64,000 nt of DNA, taken from Chrysiogenes arsenatis DSM 11915 (GTDB lineage Bacteria > Chrysiogenota > Chrysiogenetes > Chrysiogenales > Chrysiogenaceae). Position numbers and translations under genes: made by a program. The stretch is taken from positions 24,519 through 88,518 of the forward strand of contig NZ_AWNK01000006.1 of the NCBI RefSeq assembly GCF_000469585.1. Reading direction: 5' to 3'. Shown here one piece after another: positions 1 through 9,280 of the stretch (the stretch's first letter is position 1; the number at the start of each line of letters is the position of its first letter). The notes under the pieces are model-generated. The model saw nothing but the letters and a program-made list of their open reading frames with translations, did not search any database and was not told the origin of the DNA.

Positions 1-26
1 GTGAGAGATCTCGCCTTTGAGATTTC

Positions 27-48
27 TCGCTTCGCTCGAAACGACAAG
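27..48. repeat. Short dispersed repeat, copy 1
   Basis: A 22-base stretch reading TCGCTTCGCTCGAAACGACA and two more bases recurs in altered form at 1257-1278, just after the sulfate-binding protein gene. Roughly three quarters of the bases agree. The rest of the 1-235 gap holds no convincing gene; it carries a promoter candidate at 176-204. Confidence 0.4.
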
Positions 49-175
49 AATTTATGGCCATTTTACAGCCGAAAGTGGCTTAGCACTCTCTCATCCGATT
101 CCCCCTTCAATAGTAGGCGAAAAGCATACTTTCGCTGCCCAATAAAAAATAACACTACAAACACGATAATTTTAA

Positions 176-204
176 TTGACTAAATAGAGAATGTCGTCTA
201 ATGT
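176..204 (+). promoter_or_regulatory. Candidate housekeeping promoter for sulfate uptake operon
   Basis: TTGACT at 176-181, a 17-base spacer, then TAATGT at 199-204. The -35 box is close to consensus and the spacing ideal, but the -10 box is weak. It lies 32 bases before the sulfate-binding protein gene. No CysB-like operator or SAM riboswitch was recognised. Confidence 0.4.
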
Positions 205-235
205 CCGCGCCACATGAATCTACAAGGAGCGCAGC

Positions 236-1252
236 ATGCACACGGTCTTCAGAAATGGGTTACTGATTTTTATGTTGACGTTCGTATTTCAGGCAATGCC
301 GGGGTTTTCAAAAGGTATCACGCTCCTGAATAGCTCTTACGATCCGACGCGCGAGTTTTACCGCGAATACAATGCGGCGTTCGCAACATATTGGCAGGAA
401 AAAGGCGGACAGAAGGTGACGGTGCGCCAGTCGCACGGTGGTTCCGGCTCGCAAGCGCGCGCGGTAATAGATGGCCTGGAAGCGGATGTTGTTACTTTGG
501 CGCTGGCATACGATATTGATGCCATTCACGAACGGGCGGGGCTTATCCCGCAGAACTGGCAGGAGCGTTTGCCACTCAATAGTTCGCCATATACTTCCAC
601 CATCGTTTTGCTGGTGCGTAAAGGAAATCCCAAAAACATCAAGGATTGGGACGATTTGATCCGCCCTGACGTGCAGGTGATTACGCCAAATCCGAAAACT
701 TCTGGCGGAGCGCGCTGGAATTATCTGGCAGCGTGGGGGTTTGAAAAGCAAAGAACCGGCAGCGACGATGCCGCGCGTGAATTTGTCAGCAAGATTTTCG
801 CCAATGTTCCCGTGCTTGATTCGGCGGCACGCGGCGCCACCAACACGTTTGTGCAACGTCGTATCGGCGATGCGTTTATTGCTTGGGAAAATGAAGCTAT
901 TCTGGCGATTGAGCAGCTTGGCAAAGGTGAATATGAAATTGTTGTCCCATCAATCAGCATTCTGGCAGAGCCTCCCGTTACGCTTGTTGACAAAGTAGTC
1001 GACAAGCGCGGCACCCGCGAAGTGGCACAAGCGTATCTGGAATATCTTTATAGCGATGAAGCGCAAACGATTGCGGCAAAGCATTACTATCGTCCAACTA
1101 ATCCGGCGATAGCCGCACAGTTCGCGGCGCAATTCCCCACCGTAAAATTCTTCACGATTGATGAAGTGTTTGGCGGTTGGCAAAACGCACAAAAAACGCA
1201 TTTCGCCGATGGCGGCGAGTTTGATCGGATATTTGGTGGCATCAAACGGTAG
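236..1252 (+). CDS. sbp: Sulfate ABC transporter, periplasmic sulfate-binding protein
   Basis: This 338-residue protein captures sulfate (or thiosulfate) in the periplasm and hands it to the CysTWA importer. Residues 1-26 form a signal peptide with a hydrophobic core ([10 protein letters not shown]). The mature part carries family hallmarks: SYDPTREFY near residue 34, [11 protein letters not shown] near 66, and an [13 protein letters not shown] segment near 82. Length matches the Sbp/CysP family, usually 329-338 residues. The ATG at 236 follows AAGGAG by a suitable distance. Permease and ATPase genes come directly downstream, separated by a 276-base gap filled by a structured repeat. Sbp cannot be told from thiosulfate-preferring CysP by sequence reading alone. 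Confidence 0.93.
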   Translation: MHTVFRNGLLIFMLTFVFQAMPGFSKGITLLNSSYDPTREFYREYNAAFATYWQEKGGQKVTVRQSHGGSGSQARAVIDGLEADVVTLALAYDIDAIHERAGLIPQNWQERLPLNSSPYTSTIVLLVRKGNPKNIKDWDDLIRPDVQVITPNPKTSGGARWNYLAAWGFEKQRTGSDDAAREFVSKIFANVPVLDSAARGATNTFVQRRIGDAFIAWENEAILAIEQLGKGEYEIVVPSISILAEPPVTLVDKVVDKRGTREVAQAYLEYLYSDEAQTIAAKHYYRPTNPAIAAQFAAQFPTVKFFTIDEVFGGWQNAQKTHFADGGEFDRIFGGIKR

Positions 1253-1256
1253 TTGT

Positions 1257-1278
1257 TCACTTCGTTCGAGATGACAGG
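1257..1278. repeat. Short dispersed repeat, copy 2
   Basis: TCACTTCGTTCGAGATGACA plus two bases, a diverged copy of the sequence at 27-48. The two copies flank the sulfate-binding protein gene in the same orientation. Similar short sequences are scattered through many bacterial genomes; no function is known to me. Confidence 0.4.
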
Positions 1279-1307
1279 CGATAGCGCAGCTTTGTTTTCC
1301 CTCGGTA

Positions 1308-1454
1308 AGCTTTTGCCCCTTTGACGCGAAGACTGCTCGGCTAGACCCCGCAAGGGGCAGCCACAGGAAGTGGCCAAGTCCGGCAGTATGTACATGGATG
1401 GGCATTCTGCCGGATCTCCGAGGCAGGCGAGCAAGTCAAAGGGAAAGCAAAAGC
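1308..1454 (+). repeat. Structured multi-hairpin repeat element
   Basis: This stretch folds on paper into a closed multibranch structure. Outer helices pair GCTTTTGC near 1309 with GCAAAAGC near 1447, CCCTTTGAC (1317-1325) with GTCAAAGGG (1435-1443), and TGCTCG near 1333 with CGAGCA near 1428. Inside sit three hairpins: CCCC-GCAA-GGGG (1346-1357), GCCAC-AGGAA-GTGGC (1360-1374) and CCGGCAG-(20 nt)-CTGCCGG (1380-1413) with CATGGATG in the loop. The overlapping reading frame is judged spurious. Very similar elements are familiar as dispersed repeats in many proteobacterial genomes. It occupies the transcribed gap between the binding-protein and permease genes. Confidence 0.65.
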
Positions 1455-1473
1455 GCGAGGGCACTTTTCTTTG

Positions 1474-1503
1474 GTTCTTTCTTTTGGTGCCAAAAGAAAG
1501 AAC
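1474..1503. repeat. Near-perfect palindrome, copy 1
   Basis: Arms GTTCTTTCTTTTGG (1474-1487) and CCAAAAGAAAGAAC (1490-1503) are perfectly complementary around a TG centre. It completes the structured element that starts at 1308. The same palindrome, with CA at its centre, recurs at 7526-7553. Confidence 0.85.
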
Positions 1504-1528
1504 TACAACAACGTTAAATGGAGGTTTC

Positions 1529-2350
1529 ATGCAACTCAGGCAACACAGCGTCCTGCCAGGATTTTCGCTGACTTTAGGCGTCACGCTGGTTTATCTCACG
1601 GCGCTGGTATTGGTGCCGCTTGGCGGGCTGATCCTCTTTACCACGCAATTGTCGTGGGGCGAATTTTGGTCAACTATCAGCGATCCCCGCGTCGTCGCGT
1701 CCTACCGCGTCACCTTTTCCACCAGTCTGGCCGCAGCGCTGATCAACGTGGTCTTTGGACTGCTCGTGGCGTGGGTGCTGGTACGGTATGATTTTTTTGG
1801 GAAAAAGATTATCGATGCGCTGGTCGATCTTCCTTTTGCCCTGCCAACAGCGGTGGCGGGGATTTCGCTGGCGGCGCTTTATTCACACAATGGCTGGCTG
1901 GGGCAATTCTTGGAGCCAATGGGTATTCAAGTCGCCTATACGCCACTTGGCATTGCGGTAGCGCTCACGTTTATCGGCCTGCCGTTTGTTGTCCGCACGG
2001 TGCAGCCGGTGCTGGAAGAGCAGTCACGCGAGCTGGAAGAGGCGGCGGCAAGCCTTGGCGCAACACGCTTGCAGATTTTCACGCGGGTGCTCTTTCCCGC
2101 TATTTTTCCGGCACTCCTCACTGGCTTTGCGCTGGCTTTTGCCCGTGCTTTAGGCGAGTACGGATCGGTTATCTTTATCGCGGGCAACATGCCATTTGTC
2201 AGCGAGATCACGCCGCTCATGATTATCACCAAACTCGAACAGTACGATTATGCCGGTGCTACGGCCATTGGATCGGTGATGCTGCTGGCGGCGTTTGCAC
2301 TGCTGCTGGGGATTAACCTCTTGCAATATTGGGCAAGAAGGAGGGGGTAA
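1529..2350 (+). CDS. cysT: Sulfate ABC transporter permease CysT (CysU)
   Basis: A 273-residue inner-membrane permease, half of the heterodimeric sulfate channel. Several hydrophobic helices are visible, and the EAA loop that docks on the ATPase reads [22 protein letters not shown] in two parts around residues 172-193. Length agrees with CysT of other bacteria (about 277). The frame is open further upstream, but the ATG at 1529 has GGAGG just before it and gives the normal N-terminus, and the upstream extension would translate the repeat element. The next gene starts 2 bases after the stop, with its ribosome site inside this gene's end. Assignment as CysT rather than CysW rests on gene order and the N-terminal sequence. 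Confidence 0.93.
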   Translation: MQLRQHSVLPGFSLTLGVTLVYLTALVLVPLGGLILFTTQLSWGEFWSTISDPRVVASYRVTFSTSLAAALINVVFGLLVAWVLVRYDFFGKKIIDALVDLPFALPTAVAGISLAALYSHNGWLGQFLEPMGIQVAYTPLGIAVALTFIGLPFVVRTVQPVLEEQSRELEEAAASLGATRLQIFTRVLFPAIFPALLTGFALAFARALGEYGSVIFIAGNMPFVSEITPLMIITKLEQYDYAGATAIGSVMLLAAFALLLGINLLQYWARRRG

Positions 2351-2352
2351 CC

Positions 2353-3201
2353 ATGAGTCGACCATCAATAAACGCCGCCATTACGGAACCACTTTGGGTA
2401 AAAACACTTTTGATCACCTTGGCGTTGGGATTTATTGCGCTGTTTTTGCTGATGCCGCTGGCCGCAGTGTTTACGCAGGCCTTCGAAATGGGTTTATCGG
2501 TATATCTGGCGGCGATTACCGAGCCAGATGCTTTAGAAGCTATCAAGCTGACACTTCTGGTTGTGGTTATTGCGGTTCCGATCAACACCGTGTTCGGCGT
2601 AGCGGCGGCGTGGTGTATTGCCAAGTTTGAGTTTCGCGGCAAAAATCTACTTACAACCCTGATCGACCTACCGTTTGCCGTTTCGCCCGTGATCGCGGGG
2701 TTGATTTTCATCCTGCTTTTCGGCACGCAAGGGTGGTTTGGGCCTTTCCTACAGGAACACGATATCCGAATTGTCTTTGCGGTTCCGGGAATTGTACTGG
2801 CGACGATGTTTGTCACCTTTCCTTTTGTGGCACGGGAGTTGATCCCGCTGATGCAGGAACAGGGAAAAGATGAAGAGGAATCGGCGCTGACGCTGGGGGC
2901 AAATGGATGGCAAATGTTCTGGCGGGTCACACTGCCGAATATCAAATGGGGGCTGCTCTACGGCGTGATTTTGTGTAATGCACGGGCGATGGGGGAATTT
3001 GGAGCCGTAGCCGTCGTTTCGGGGCATATTCGCGGACTGACGACCACAATGCCGCTGCATATCGAAATCCTGTATGGCGAATACCTCTTTTCGGCGGCCT
3101 TTGCCGTAGCATCACTGCTGGCATTTCTGGCGCTGATTACGCTGGTACTGAAGAGTTTTATTGAGTGGCGCAGCGGGAAACGGCATGCAGCAAAACACTA
3201 A
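2353..3201 (+). CDS. cysW: Sulfate ABC transporter permease CysW
   Basis: A 282-residue inner-membrane partner of CysT. It shows multiple hydrophobic helices and the EAA loop ([18 protein letters not shown]) around residues 176-193, the contact point for CysA. The ATG at 2353 is chosen because AGGAGGGGG lies immediately upstream; a slightly earlier in-frame start would overlap cysT. Cotranslation with cysT is likely. CysW of enteric bacteria is about 291 residues. Nothing is missing or unusual. Confidence 0.93.
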   Translation: MSRPSINAAITEPLWVKTLLITLALGFIALFLLMPLAAVFTQAFEMGLSVYLAAITEPDALEAIKLTLLVVVIAVPINTVFGVAAAWCIAKFEFRGKNLLTTLIDLPFAVSPVIAGLIFILLFGTQGWFGPFLQEHDIRIVFAVPGIVLATMFVTFPFVARELIPLMQEQGKDEEESALTLGANGWQMFWRVTLPNIKWGLLYGVILCNARAMGEFGAVAVVSGHIRGLTTTMPLHIEILYGEYLFSAAFAVASLLAFLALITLVLKSFIEWRSGKRHAAKH

Positions 3202-3246
3202 CCGTTTGCTGAACAACTACACACTATCAATCAATGAGGATATCCG

Positions 3247-4329
3247 ATGAGCATTTCCATTAACGCTATCAGTCGTAATTTTGGCACCTTTAAGGCGCTT
3301 GACAATATCAATCTCGAAATTCCCGGTGGTGAGCTAGTGGCGCTGCTGGGGCCATCCGGTTCAGGAAAAACGACACTGCTGCGGATTATCGCCGGACTGG
3401 AGCAAGCCGATACGGGTTCGATCAGTTTTCATGGCGAAGATACGACCGACGTGCATGTGCGCCATCGTGGTGTCGGGTTCGTGTTTCAACATTACGCCCT
3501 TTTTAAACACATGAGCGTGTTTGAAAACGTGGCTTTTGGCTTGCGCGTTCGTCCCAAACATTTACGCCCATCAGATGCCGAAATCAGCCGCCGCGTGCAC
3601 GAACTGCTGGAGCTGGTGCAACTCGACTGGGTGCACGACCGCTATCCATCGCAGCTTTCCGGTGGGCAGCGGCAGCGGATTGCCCTGGCGCGGGCACTGG
3701 CGGTAGAGCCCAAAGTGCTGCTGCTTGATGAACCGTTTGGTGCGCTTGACGCCAAAGTACGGGCTGAGCTGCGCCGCTGGCTGCGCCGCTTGCATGACGA
3801 AATTCACGTGACCAGCGTGTTTGTAACGCACGATCAGGAAGAGGCGCTGGAAGTTGCCGATAAAATCGTCGTCATGCATAACGGCAAAATCGAACAGATA
3901 GGGTCGCCGCAGGACGTGTGGGATAAACCCGCAACGCCGTTTGTGTATAACTTTCTTGGCAACGTCAATCTGTTCCGTGGGCGCCTTGATGAAGGAAAAA
4001 ACTTTGTCGATCACGCGACTCCGGTTGCCACGGACGATGTTGCACCGCTTCCACAGGATGATTCTGCTCCGGCGATTGCCTTTGTTCGTCCATACGATTT
4101 GGAAATCCATCGTACGCTACAAAGTGAAAACGACATTCCAGCACGCGTGCGCTTTATCCACAGTGCCGGGATTTTTGTCCGGGTAGATATGGAGCGGCGC
4201 GACGGCGATGAACCGCTGGAAGCACAGATTTCGCGTGAGACATGGCAGAAGCTTCAGCTGGTGCCCGGCGATGAGGTGTATGTGACACGCAAAAATATCC
4301 ATTTCTTTGTGGGAGACTATCAGATATGA
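3247..4329 (+). CDS. cysA: Sulfate/thiosulfate import ATPase CysA
   Basis: A 360-residue ABC ATPase that powers sulfate import through CysT/CysW. Walker [10 protein letters not shown] is at residues 35-43, the signature LSGGQRQR at 137-144, Walker B VLLLDEP at 157-163, and the switch histidine in VFVTHDQEE near 195. A C-terminal TOBE-like region of about 110 residues follows, as in CysA proteins of enteric bacteria (365 residues). TGAGGATATCCG before the ATG supplies a modest ribosome site. Its stop overlaps the cysH start by four bases (ATGA), so import and reduction are translationally linked. Confidence 0.95.
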   Translation: MSISINAISRNFGTFKALDNINLEIPGGELVALLGPSGSGKTTLLRIIAGLEQADTGSISFHGEDTTDVHVRHRGVGFVFQHYALFKHMSVFENVAFGLRVRPKHLRPSDAEISRRVHELLELVQLDWVHDRYPSQLSGGQRQRIALARALAVEPKVLLLDEPFGALDAKVRAELRRWLRRLHDEIHVTSVFVTHDQEEALEVADKIVVMHNGKIEQIGSPQDVWDKPATPFVYNFLGNVNLFRGRLDEGKNFVDHATPVATDDVAPLPQDDSAPAIAFVRPYDLEIHRTLQSENDIPARVRFIHSAGIFVRVDMERRDGDEPLEAQISRETWQKLQLVPGDEVYVTRKNIHFFVGDYQI

Positions 4330-5033
4330 GGCTGACTCCAGCACTTGCCAACGACCTAAGCCAAGCGATTGCCGGTTTGGAAATACGCGATGCTATCCCC
4401 TTACTGGCAAAACGCTTTCATGGCGCAATAACGTTTGCCACCAGCCTTGGCGCCGAAGATCAGGTACTTACCCATATTGTGAGTACACTTTCGCAACCAA
4501 TCGAAATATTCACGCTCGATACCGGACGGCTCCACCCCGAAACCTACACACTACTGGATCGCACGGTGCAGAAATACGGTGTGCCGATCACCGTCTACTT
4601 TCCCGATTACCGCGAGCTCGAAACCTGGATTACTACGCATGGCATCAATGGGTTTTACGACTCCATTGAAAATCGCAAAGCGTGCTGCCGCCTGCGCAAA
4701 CTCGAACCACTCAACCGGGCATTGGCGGGGAAATCACTCTGGATCACCGGCCTACGCGCCGCGCAATCCGTCACGCGGCAGAGCATGGAACTGATCGAGT
4801 GGGACGAAGCGCACCAGATATTGAAATACAACCCGCTACTCCACTGGAGCGAGGAAGAAATATGGCACTATGCGAAACAGCACAACGTGCCGGTCAATCC
4901 CCTGCATACCCAAGGCTTTGCCAGTATCGGCTGTGCGCCGTGTACTCGCGCCGTGAAAAACGGCGAAAACATTCGCGCCGGACGCTGGTGGTGGGAAAGC
5001 CCAGAGCATAAAGAGTGCGGGTTGCATAAATAA
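4326..5033 (+). CDS. cysH: APS reductase (assimilatory, 4Fe-4S type)
   Basis: This 235-residue enzyme reduces adenylyl sulfate to sulfite and AMP with thioredoxin or glutaredoxin as donor. The cluster ligands are visible: Cys120-Cys121 (KACCRLRK) and Cys203/Cys206 (GCAPCTR). The catalytic cysteine is Cys231 in the C-terminal ECGLH. The CC...CxxC set marks the APS-specific class; PAPS-specific enzymes such as that of E. coli lack it. This agrees with the absence of an APS kinase (CysC) in the cluster. The phosphate-binding TSLGAEDQ near residue 39 is present. The ATG overlaps the cysA stop. A repeat-bearing gap of 157 bases separates it from cysD. Confidence 0.94.
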   Translation: MRLTPALANDLSQAIAGLEIRDAIPLLAKRFHGAITFATSLGAEDQVLTHIVSTLSQPIEIFTLDTGRLHPETYTLLDRTVQKYGVPITVYFPDYRELETWITTHGINGFYDSIENRKACCRLRKLEPLNRALAGKSLWITGLRAAQSVTRQSMELIEWDEAHQILKYNPLLHWSEEEIWHYAKQHNVPVNPLHTQGFASIGCAPCTRAVKNGENIRAGRWWWESPEHKECGLHK

Positions 5034-5064
5034 TGATCTACCGATTGTTCCGATTCCCGACAAC

Positions 5065-5157
5065 GGGCGATCACACAGGATCGCCCCTACAAAAAACCTT
5101 ACGGCATAAGTGCATTCGATAAACGCATTTTGTAGGGGCAGACCTATGTGTCTGCCC
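5065..5157. repeat. Inverted pair of REP-like hairpins
   Basis: Unit A is GGGCGATC (5065-5072), loop ACACAG, GATCGCCC (5079-5086), then CTACA. Unit B is TGTAG, GGGCAGAC (5136-5143), loop CTATGT, GTCTGCCC (5150-5157). Read on the other strand, B is the same unit as A with four stem base pairs exchanged in compensating fashion. The CCCCTACA and TGTAGGGG ends can also pair with each other. The element fills the cysH-cysD gap; a second pair and a third unit B lie at 14020-14148. Confidence 0.85.
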
Positions 5158-5190
5158 TCTTGGCTGGCCATCAAAAGAAAGGATACCTAT

Positions 5191-6099
5191 ATGACCCAAA
5201 CCCGTCTCACTCACTTAAAAGCACTGGAAGCGGAATCGATCCACATCATGCGCGAAGTGGTTGCGGAGTTCGATAATCCCGCCATGCTTTATTCCATCGG
5301 CAAAGATTCGTCCGTCATGCTCCATCTGGCACTGAAGGCCTTTCATCCCGCCAAGCTCCCGTTTCCCCTGGTGCATGTTGATACCACGTGGAAGTTCCGC
5401 GAGATGATTGAGTTTCGTGACCAGCGAGTGAAGGAGCTTGGGCTTGATTTACTTGTACATATCAACCAAGAAGGGGTTCAAGCTGGTATTGGCCCGTTTA
5501 CGCATGGCTCGCAAGTACACACCGACATCATGAAAACCGAAGGGCTGAAGCAGGCGCTGAATCACTATAAATTTGACGCCGTGTTCGGCGGTGCACGGCG
5601 CGACGAAGAAAAGTCGCGCGCGAAGGAACGAATTTATTCGTTCCGCGACCGTCATCACCGCTGGGATCCTAAAAACCAGCGTCCTGAACTGTGGAATATT
5701 TATAACGGTCGTGTCCATAAAGGGGAAAGCATCCGCGTGTTTCCGCTGTCAAATTGGACAGAACTGGATGTCTGGCAGTATATCTGGCTGGAAAATATCC
5801 CGATTGTTGATTTGTACTATGCCAAAGAACGCCCCGTGGTGGTGCGCGACGGGGTCAAAATTCTGGTCGACGATGACCGCTTGCCACTCCTTCCCGGCGA
5901 AGAGCCGCACCTCGAAAAAGTCCGCTTCCGCACCTTGGGTTGCTACCCGCTGACGGGAGCGGTGAATTCAGAAGCGACGACGCTGCCTCAGATTATTCAG
6001 GAGATGCTATTGTGCCGCACCAGCGAGCGTCAGGGGCGATTGATCGACAGTGACCAAAGTGGTTCGATGGAGAAAAAGAAGATTGAGGGGTATTTCTGA
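5191..6099 (+). CDS. cysD: Sulfate adenylyltransferase subunit 2 (small subunit)
   Basis: A 302-residue ATP-sulfurylase catalytic subunit that joins sulfate to AMP from ATP, making APS, driven by GTP hydrolysis in CysN. The PP-loop SIGKDSS is at residues 35-41, and [15 protein letters not shown] lies around 131-145. The length equals E. coli CysD exactly. The frame is open upstream, but the ATG at 5191 has AAAGGA nearby, while the extension would translate a repeat. The cysN start overlaps the last base of this stop codon. Confidence 0.96.
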   Translation: MTQTRLTHLKALEAESIHIMREVVAEFDNPAMLYSIGKDSSVMLHLALKAFHPAKLPFPLVHVDTTWKFREMIEFRDQRVKELGLDLLVHINQEGVQAGIGPFTHGSQVHTDIMKTEGLKQALNHYKFDAVFGGARRDEEKSRAKERIYSFRDRHHRWDPKNQRPELWNIYNGRVHKGESIRVFPLSNWTELDVWQYIWLENIPIVDLYYAKERPVVVRDGVKILVDDDRLPLLPGEEPHLEKVRFRTLGCYPLTGAVNSEATTLPQIIQEMLLCRTSERQGRLIDSDQSGSMEKKKIEGYF

Positions 6100-7517
6100 T
6101 GAGCCAAACATCACTACTCGAACGCGATATCGAAGCCTATCTCAAAGAGCATGAAAATAAAGAGTTGCTCCGCTTTATCACCTGCGGCAGCGTGGACGAT
6201 GGCAAAAGCACGCTGATTGGGCGTTTATTGCACGATACCAAAGCGATTTACGAAGATCAGTTGGCCACGCTGGCCAAAGATTCGCAAAAATCTGGCACAA
6301 CGGGTGCTGCGCCGGATTTGGCACTCTTGGTCGATGGCTTACAAAGCGAGCGCGAGCAGGGGATCACGATTGATGTGGCCTATCGCTATTTTTCCACCGA
6401 TGTGCGCAAGTTTATTATTGCCGATACTCCGGGGCATGAGCAGTACACTCGCAATATGGCAACCGGCGCTTCGACGGCTGATCTGGCGATTATTCTGATC
6501 GACGCGCGCCATGGCGTACAGGTGCAAACGCGTCGCCACAGCTTTATCGTAGGATTGCTGGGGATTCGGCATATTGTCGTGGCAATTAACAAAATCGATC
6601 TCGTGGCGTATTCCGAAGAGCGCTTTGTGCAGATCGAACAGGAGTATCGCGCTTTTGCGCGGCAGATCGGCTTAGGTGATGTCCACTGCATCCCCGTTTC
6701 GGCACTGAATGGCGATAATATTGTAACACCGAGCGAGCACACTCCGTGGTATTCCGGCGCGACTGTGTTGCAAACGCTGGAAAAAGTGGATATTGCCAGT
6801 GACCGCAATTTGGCTGATTTCCGCTTTCCGGTGCAGTACGTCAACCGCCCCAACCTTAATTTTCGCGGATTTGCCGGGACGATCGCTTCTGGCCGCATTC
6901 AAGTTGGCGACGCCGTAACGGTATTGCCATCGCGTAAAACCAGCCGAGTACAGTCGATTGTCACCTATGATGGCGAGCTAAGCGAAGCGACGGCGCAGAT
7001 GGCGGTGACGTTGACGCTGGAAGATGAAATCGATATTTCGCGCGGCAATATGATTGTCCGCAGCGATACCATTCCCGAAACGACCGATCATCTGGAAGTC
7101 GATCTGGTGTGGATGCACGATGCCGTCATGGAGCCAGGAAAAAGCTATATCATCAAGCGGGCAACAACGGTAACAACAGGGATGTTCAGCCAACTGGCGT
7201 ATCGTCAGGATGTGAATACGCTGGAAAAAGTTCCGGCACAGCGCCTCGCACTCAATGAAATTGGTCGCGCGGGATTGATTCTGACCCAGCCGATTGCCTG
7301 TGATCCGTATAGCCGTAACCGCCTGACGGGGAGCTTTATCGTGATCGACCGCCTGACGAATAATACCGTTGGTGCAGGGATGATTGTCGGAAAGCTGGCG
7401 GAACATGCGAAGCCGCAGTTCAGTCCGTTTGAAATTGAACTTAACGCGCTGATCAGAAGACACTTTCCGCATTGGCAGGCGCGCGATATACTGATGGGCG
7501 GGGATTATTCGATTTAA
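6099..7517 (+). CDS. cysN: Sulfate adenylyltransferase subunit 1 (GTPase)
   Basis: A 472-residue EF-Tu-like GTPase that couples GTP hydrolysis to APS formation by CysD. G1 reads GSVDDGKST at residues 30-38, G3 DTPGHEQ near 109 and G4 NKID near 163; beta-barrel domains follow. At 472 residues it equals stand-alone CysN of E. coli (475). There is no fused C-terminal APS kinase, unlike NodQ/CysNC proteins, consistent with a pathway that stops at APS. A TGATG junction joins it to cysD. Confidence 0.96.
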   Translation: MSQTSLLERDIEAYLKEHENKELLRFITCGSVDDGKSTLIGRLLHDTKAIYEDQLATLAKDSQKSGTTGAAPDLALLVDGLQSEREQGITIDVAYRYFSTDVRKFIIADTPGHEQYTRNMATGASTADLAIILIDARHGVQVQTRRHSFIVGLLGIRHIVVAINKIDLVAYSEERFVQIEQEYRAFARQIGLGDVHCIPVSALNGDNIVTPSEHTPWYSGATVLQTLEKVDIASDRNLADFRFPVQYVNRPNLNFRGFAGTIASGRIQVGDAVTVLPSRKTSRVQSIVTYDGELSEATAQMAVTLTLEDEIDISRGNMIVRSDTIPETTDHLEVDLVWMHDAVMEPGKSYIIKRATTVTTGMFSQLAYRQDVNTLEKVPAQRLALNEIGRAGLILTQPIACDPYSRNRLTGSFIVIDRLTNNTVGAGMIVGKLAEHAKPQFSPFEIELNALIRRHFPHWQARDILMGGDYSI

Positions 7518-7525
7518 GTTTGTTC

Positions 7526-7553
7526 TTCTTTCTTTTGGCACCAAAAGAAAGAA
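7526..7553. repeat. Near-perfect palindrome, copy 2
   Basis: Arms TTCTTTCTTTTGG and CCAAAAGAAAGAA surround a CA centre. This is the palindrome of 1474-1503 with its centre in the opposite sense. Here it stands alone, without the multi-hairpin part, in the 57-base gap between cysN and the sulfite reductase gene. The stem is AT-rich outside and has no U-run, so it is not an obvious terminator. Confidence 0.8.
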
Positions 7554-7574
7554 TACAAAACATGGAGTAAAGCA

Positions 7575-9122
7575 ATGGAAAAAGAGACGAAAGCACAGCG
7601 AGTGGAGCGGCTAAAAAAAGAAAAAGACGGCCTGGATATTCTGGATGATCTGCTGGCTCTGAGCGATGCCGGCGGCGTTGCTGACGCCGATATGGTGGAT
7701 CGTCTGAAATGGTACGGGTTTTACACGCATAATCAACACGCTTCGCCTGCAGGGAAGCAGTATTTCATGGTACGAGTGAAGATTCCCGGTGGTCGCTTGA
7801 CTCTGCCGCAGATGGAAACACTGGCAGGGATTTCACGCGATTTCGCCCGTAACACCGCTGATATCACGGTGCGCCAAGCGATTCAATTCCACTGGATTGC
7901 TATGGAAAATGTGCGCGAAATCTTTGCCCGTCTTGCTGCAGTCGGGATGACAACGCAAAATGCGTCCGGCGATTGCCCGCGCAGTATTGTCGGCTGTCCG
8001 GTAGCGGGGGAAACACATGATGAGCTGACGGATGTCAGTGATATCAGATGTCAGGTCGATCAATTCTTTCAGGGCAACCATGATTTCAGCAATTTGCCAC
8101 GCAAGTTCAAAATTGGCATCAGCGCCTGTGCGAAGCATTGCATGGGACATGAAATCCAGGATATGGCGTTCACTGGATTCCGTGCGGGTGATGGCTCTGT
8201 CCGTTTTGATGTTACCGTTGGTGGCGGCCTGGGAAGTAACTTGCGCATTGGCAGCCGCTTGGGGACGATCACAAAAGAGCAAATTTTTGCCGTCTGCGTC
8301 GCGTGTGCCGAGATTTTCCGCGATTATGGTAAGCGGGAAAACCGTGCCAGAGCGCGGGTTGGTCACCTGCTTGACGATCTTGGACTTACCGAATTTCGCC
8401 GTATGGTTGAGGAAAAAGTCGGCTTTGCACTGCAGCAGGATGATGAGCCAGAAATTACGCCATACGAGAAGCGATGCCACTTCGGCGTTGAGCCATCGCG
8501 GGTGGCAGGGAAAGCGCATGTTGGGTTTGCCATCCTGAGTGGACGACTCATGGGCGAACGGCTCTGGCACCTTGCAACGCTTGTACGGCAACACAGTGCA
8601 GATGGTATTGCGCTAACGACATCGCAGAACGGGATTGTCCTGAACGTACCTCAGGCAAACGTTGACGCGGTTGTCGCTGCGCTCGCTCAGGCGGATTTAC
8701 CGACCAATCCATCACCGTTTCGTGCTCGTGCCCTCGCGTGTACGGGGCTTGAGTTCTGCAAATTTGCCATCAGCGAAACGAAAAGCCGTCTCGATGATGT
8801 GGTGCGAGCCTTGGAAACACGCTTCCCCGACTTTCGCGAACCAATCACGCTGTGTTTAAGTGGGTGCCCGCATTCCTGTTCCCACCCGCATGTGGCCGAT
8901 ATTGGCTGTATTGGCTGGAAGGTTAAGGAAGACGACACGCTTAAAGAAGGGTTCACACTCGCGCTCGGAGGACACTTACAAGGCGAAGAAAAAAGCGTGT
9001 TTGCCCGCAAATCGGAAAGCAAAACGACGTCAGAAAACCTTGCAGAAACGGTAGCCGCCTTGCTTGATGAGTACGCACAATCAGGGAAGAAGTCACTGCA
9101 TCACTTTCTTGCTCTCCGATAG
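7575..9122 (+). CDS. sir: Ferredoxin-type sulfite reductase (siroheme, 4Fe-4S)
   Basis: A 515-residue siroheme protein of the nitrite/sulfite reductase family. The four ligands of the siroheme-bridged 4Fe-4S cluster are Cys389 and Cys395 (CTGLEFC) plus Cys431 and Cys435 (CPHSC). Two half-domains of the ferredoxin-like and siroheme-binding type are recognisable, with GISACAKHCMGHEIQD near residue 178. The overall form resembles NirA/plant-type Sir rather than the CysI/CysJ pair; no flavoprotein CysJ gene is here, so ferredoxin is the likely donor. Its place right after cysDN argues for sulfite over nitrite as substrate, though sequence alone does not exclude nitrite. The ATG at 7575 follows TGGAG. 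Confidence 0.85.
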   Translation: MEKETKAQRVERLKKEKDGLDILDDLLALSDAGGVADADMVDRLKWYGFYTHNQHASPAGKQYFMVRVKIPGGRLTLPQMETLAGISRDFARNTADITVRQAIQFHWIAMENVREIFARLAAVGMTTQNASGDCPRSIVGCPVAGETHDELTDVSDIRCQVDQFFQGNHDFSNLPRKFKIGISACAKHCMGHEIQDMAFTGFRAGDGSVRFDVTVGGGLGSNLRIGSRLGTITKEQIFAVCVACAEIFRDYGKRENRARARVGHLLDDLGLTEFRRMVEEKVGFALQQDDEPEITPYEKRCHFGVEPSRVAGKAHVGFAILSGRLMGERLWHLATLVRQHSADGIALTTSQNGIVLNVPQANVDAVVAALAQADLPTNPSPFRARALACTGLEFCKFAISETKSRLDDVVRALETRFPDFREPITLCLSGCPHSCSHPHVADIGCIGWKVKEDDTLKEGFTLALGGHLQGEEKSVFARKSESKTTSENLAETVAALLDEYAQSGKKSLHHFLALR

Positions 9123-9164
9123 GAAGCCATAAAAGACAGCATGCTTTTTGATAACTTTTCCTAC

Positions 9165-9193
9165 TTGACAGAATTGAAACCGTTTTGTATTAT
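9165..9193 (+). promoter_or_regulatory. Strong sigma-70-type promoter before rubrerythrin
   Basis: TTGACA at 9165-9170, a spacer of exactly 17 bases, then TATTAT at 9188-9193. This is the best housekeeping promoter match in the window. The implied start near 9200 leaves a leader of about 80 bases. No PerR or OxyR operator was recognised. Confidence 0.8.
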
Positions 9194-9280
9194 TGCCAAC
9201 ATCCAATGTGAAAAACAGAACACATGGAAAGCTGTGAAGCAATGCTTCCAGCAAGACACTATAATCAAAGGACATAAAGC

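Noticed and set aside
1-183. 60-codon frame at the left edge
   Set aside because: Starts at the edge, overlaps a dispersed repeat, has no protein-like character and no ribosome site; treated as intergenic.
308-856. 182-codon minus-strand frame inside the sulfate-binding gene
   Set aside because: Lies antisense to a recognised gene and has basic, Arg/His/Cys-rich shadow composition.
1466-1510. Rho-independent terminator at the first palindrome
   Set aside because: The hairpin is not followed by a U-run and the downstream permease genes belong to the same operon.
1370-1528. Upstream extension of cysT or a separate small ORF
   Set aside because: It translates the structured repeat; the ATG at 1529 has a clear ribosome site and gives the normal CysT N-terminus.
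7833-8594. 253-codon minus-strand frame within the sulfite reductase gene
   Set aside because: Antisense to a gene with intact siroheme motifs; long only because of codon bias.
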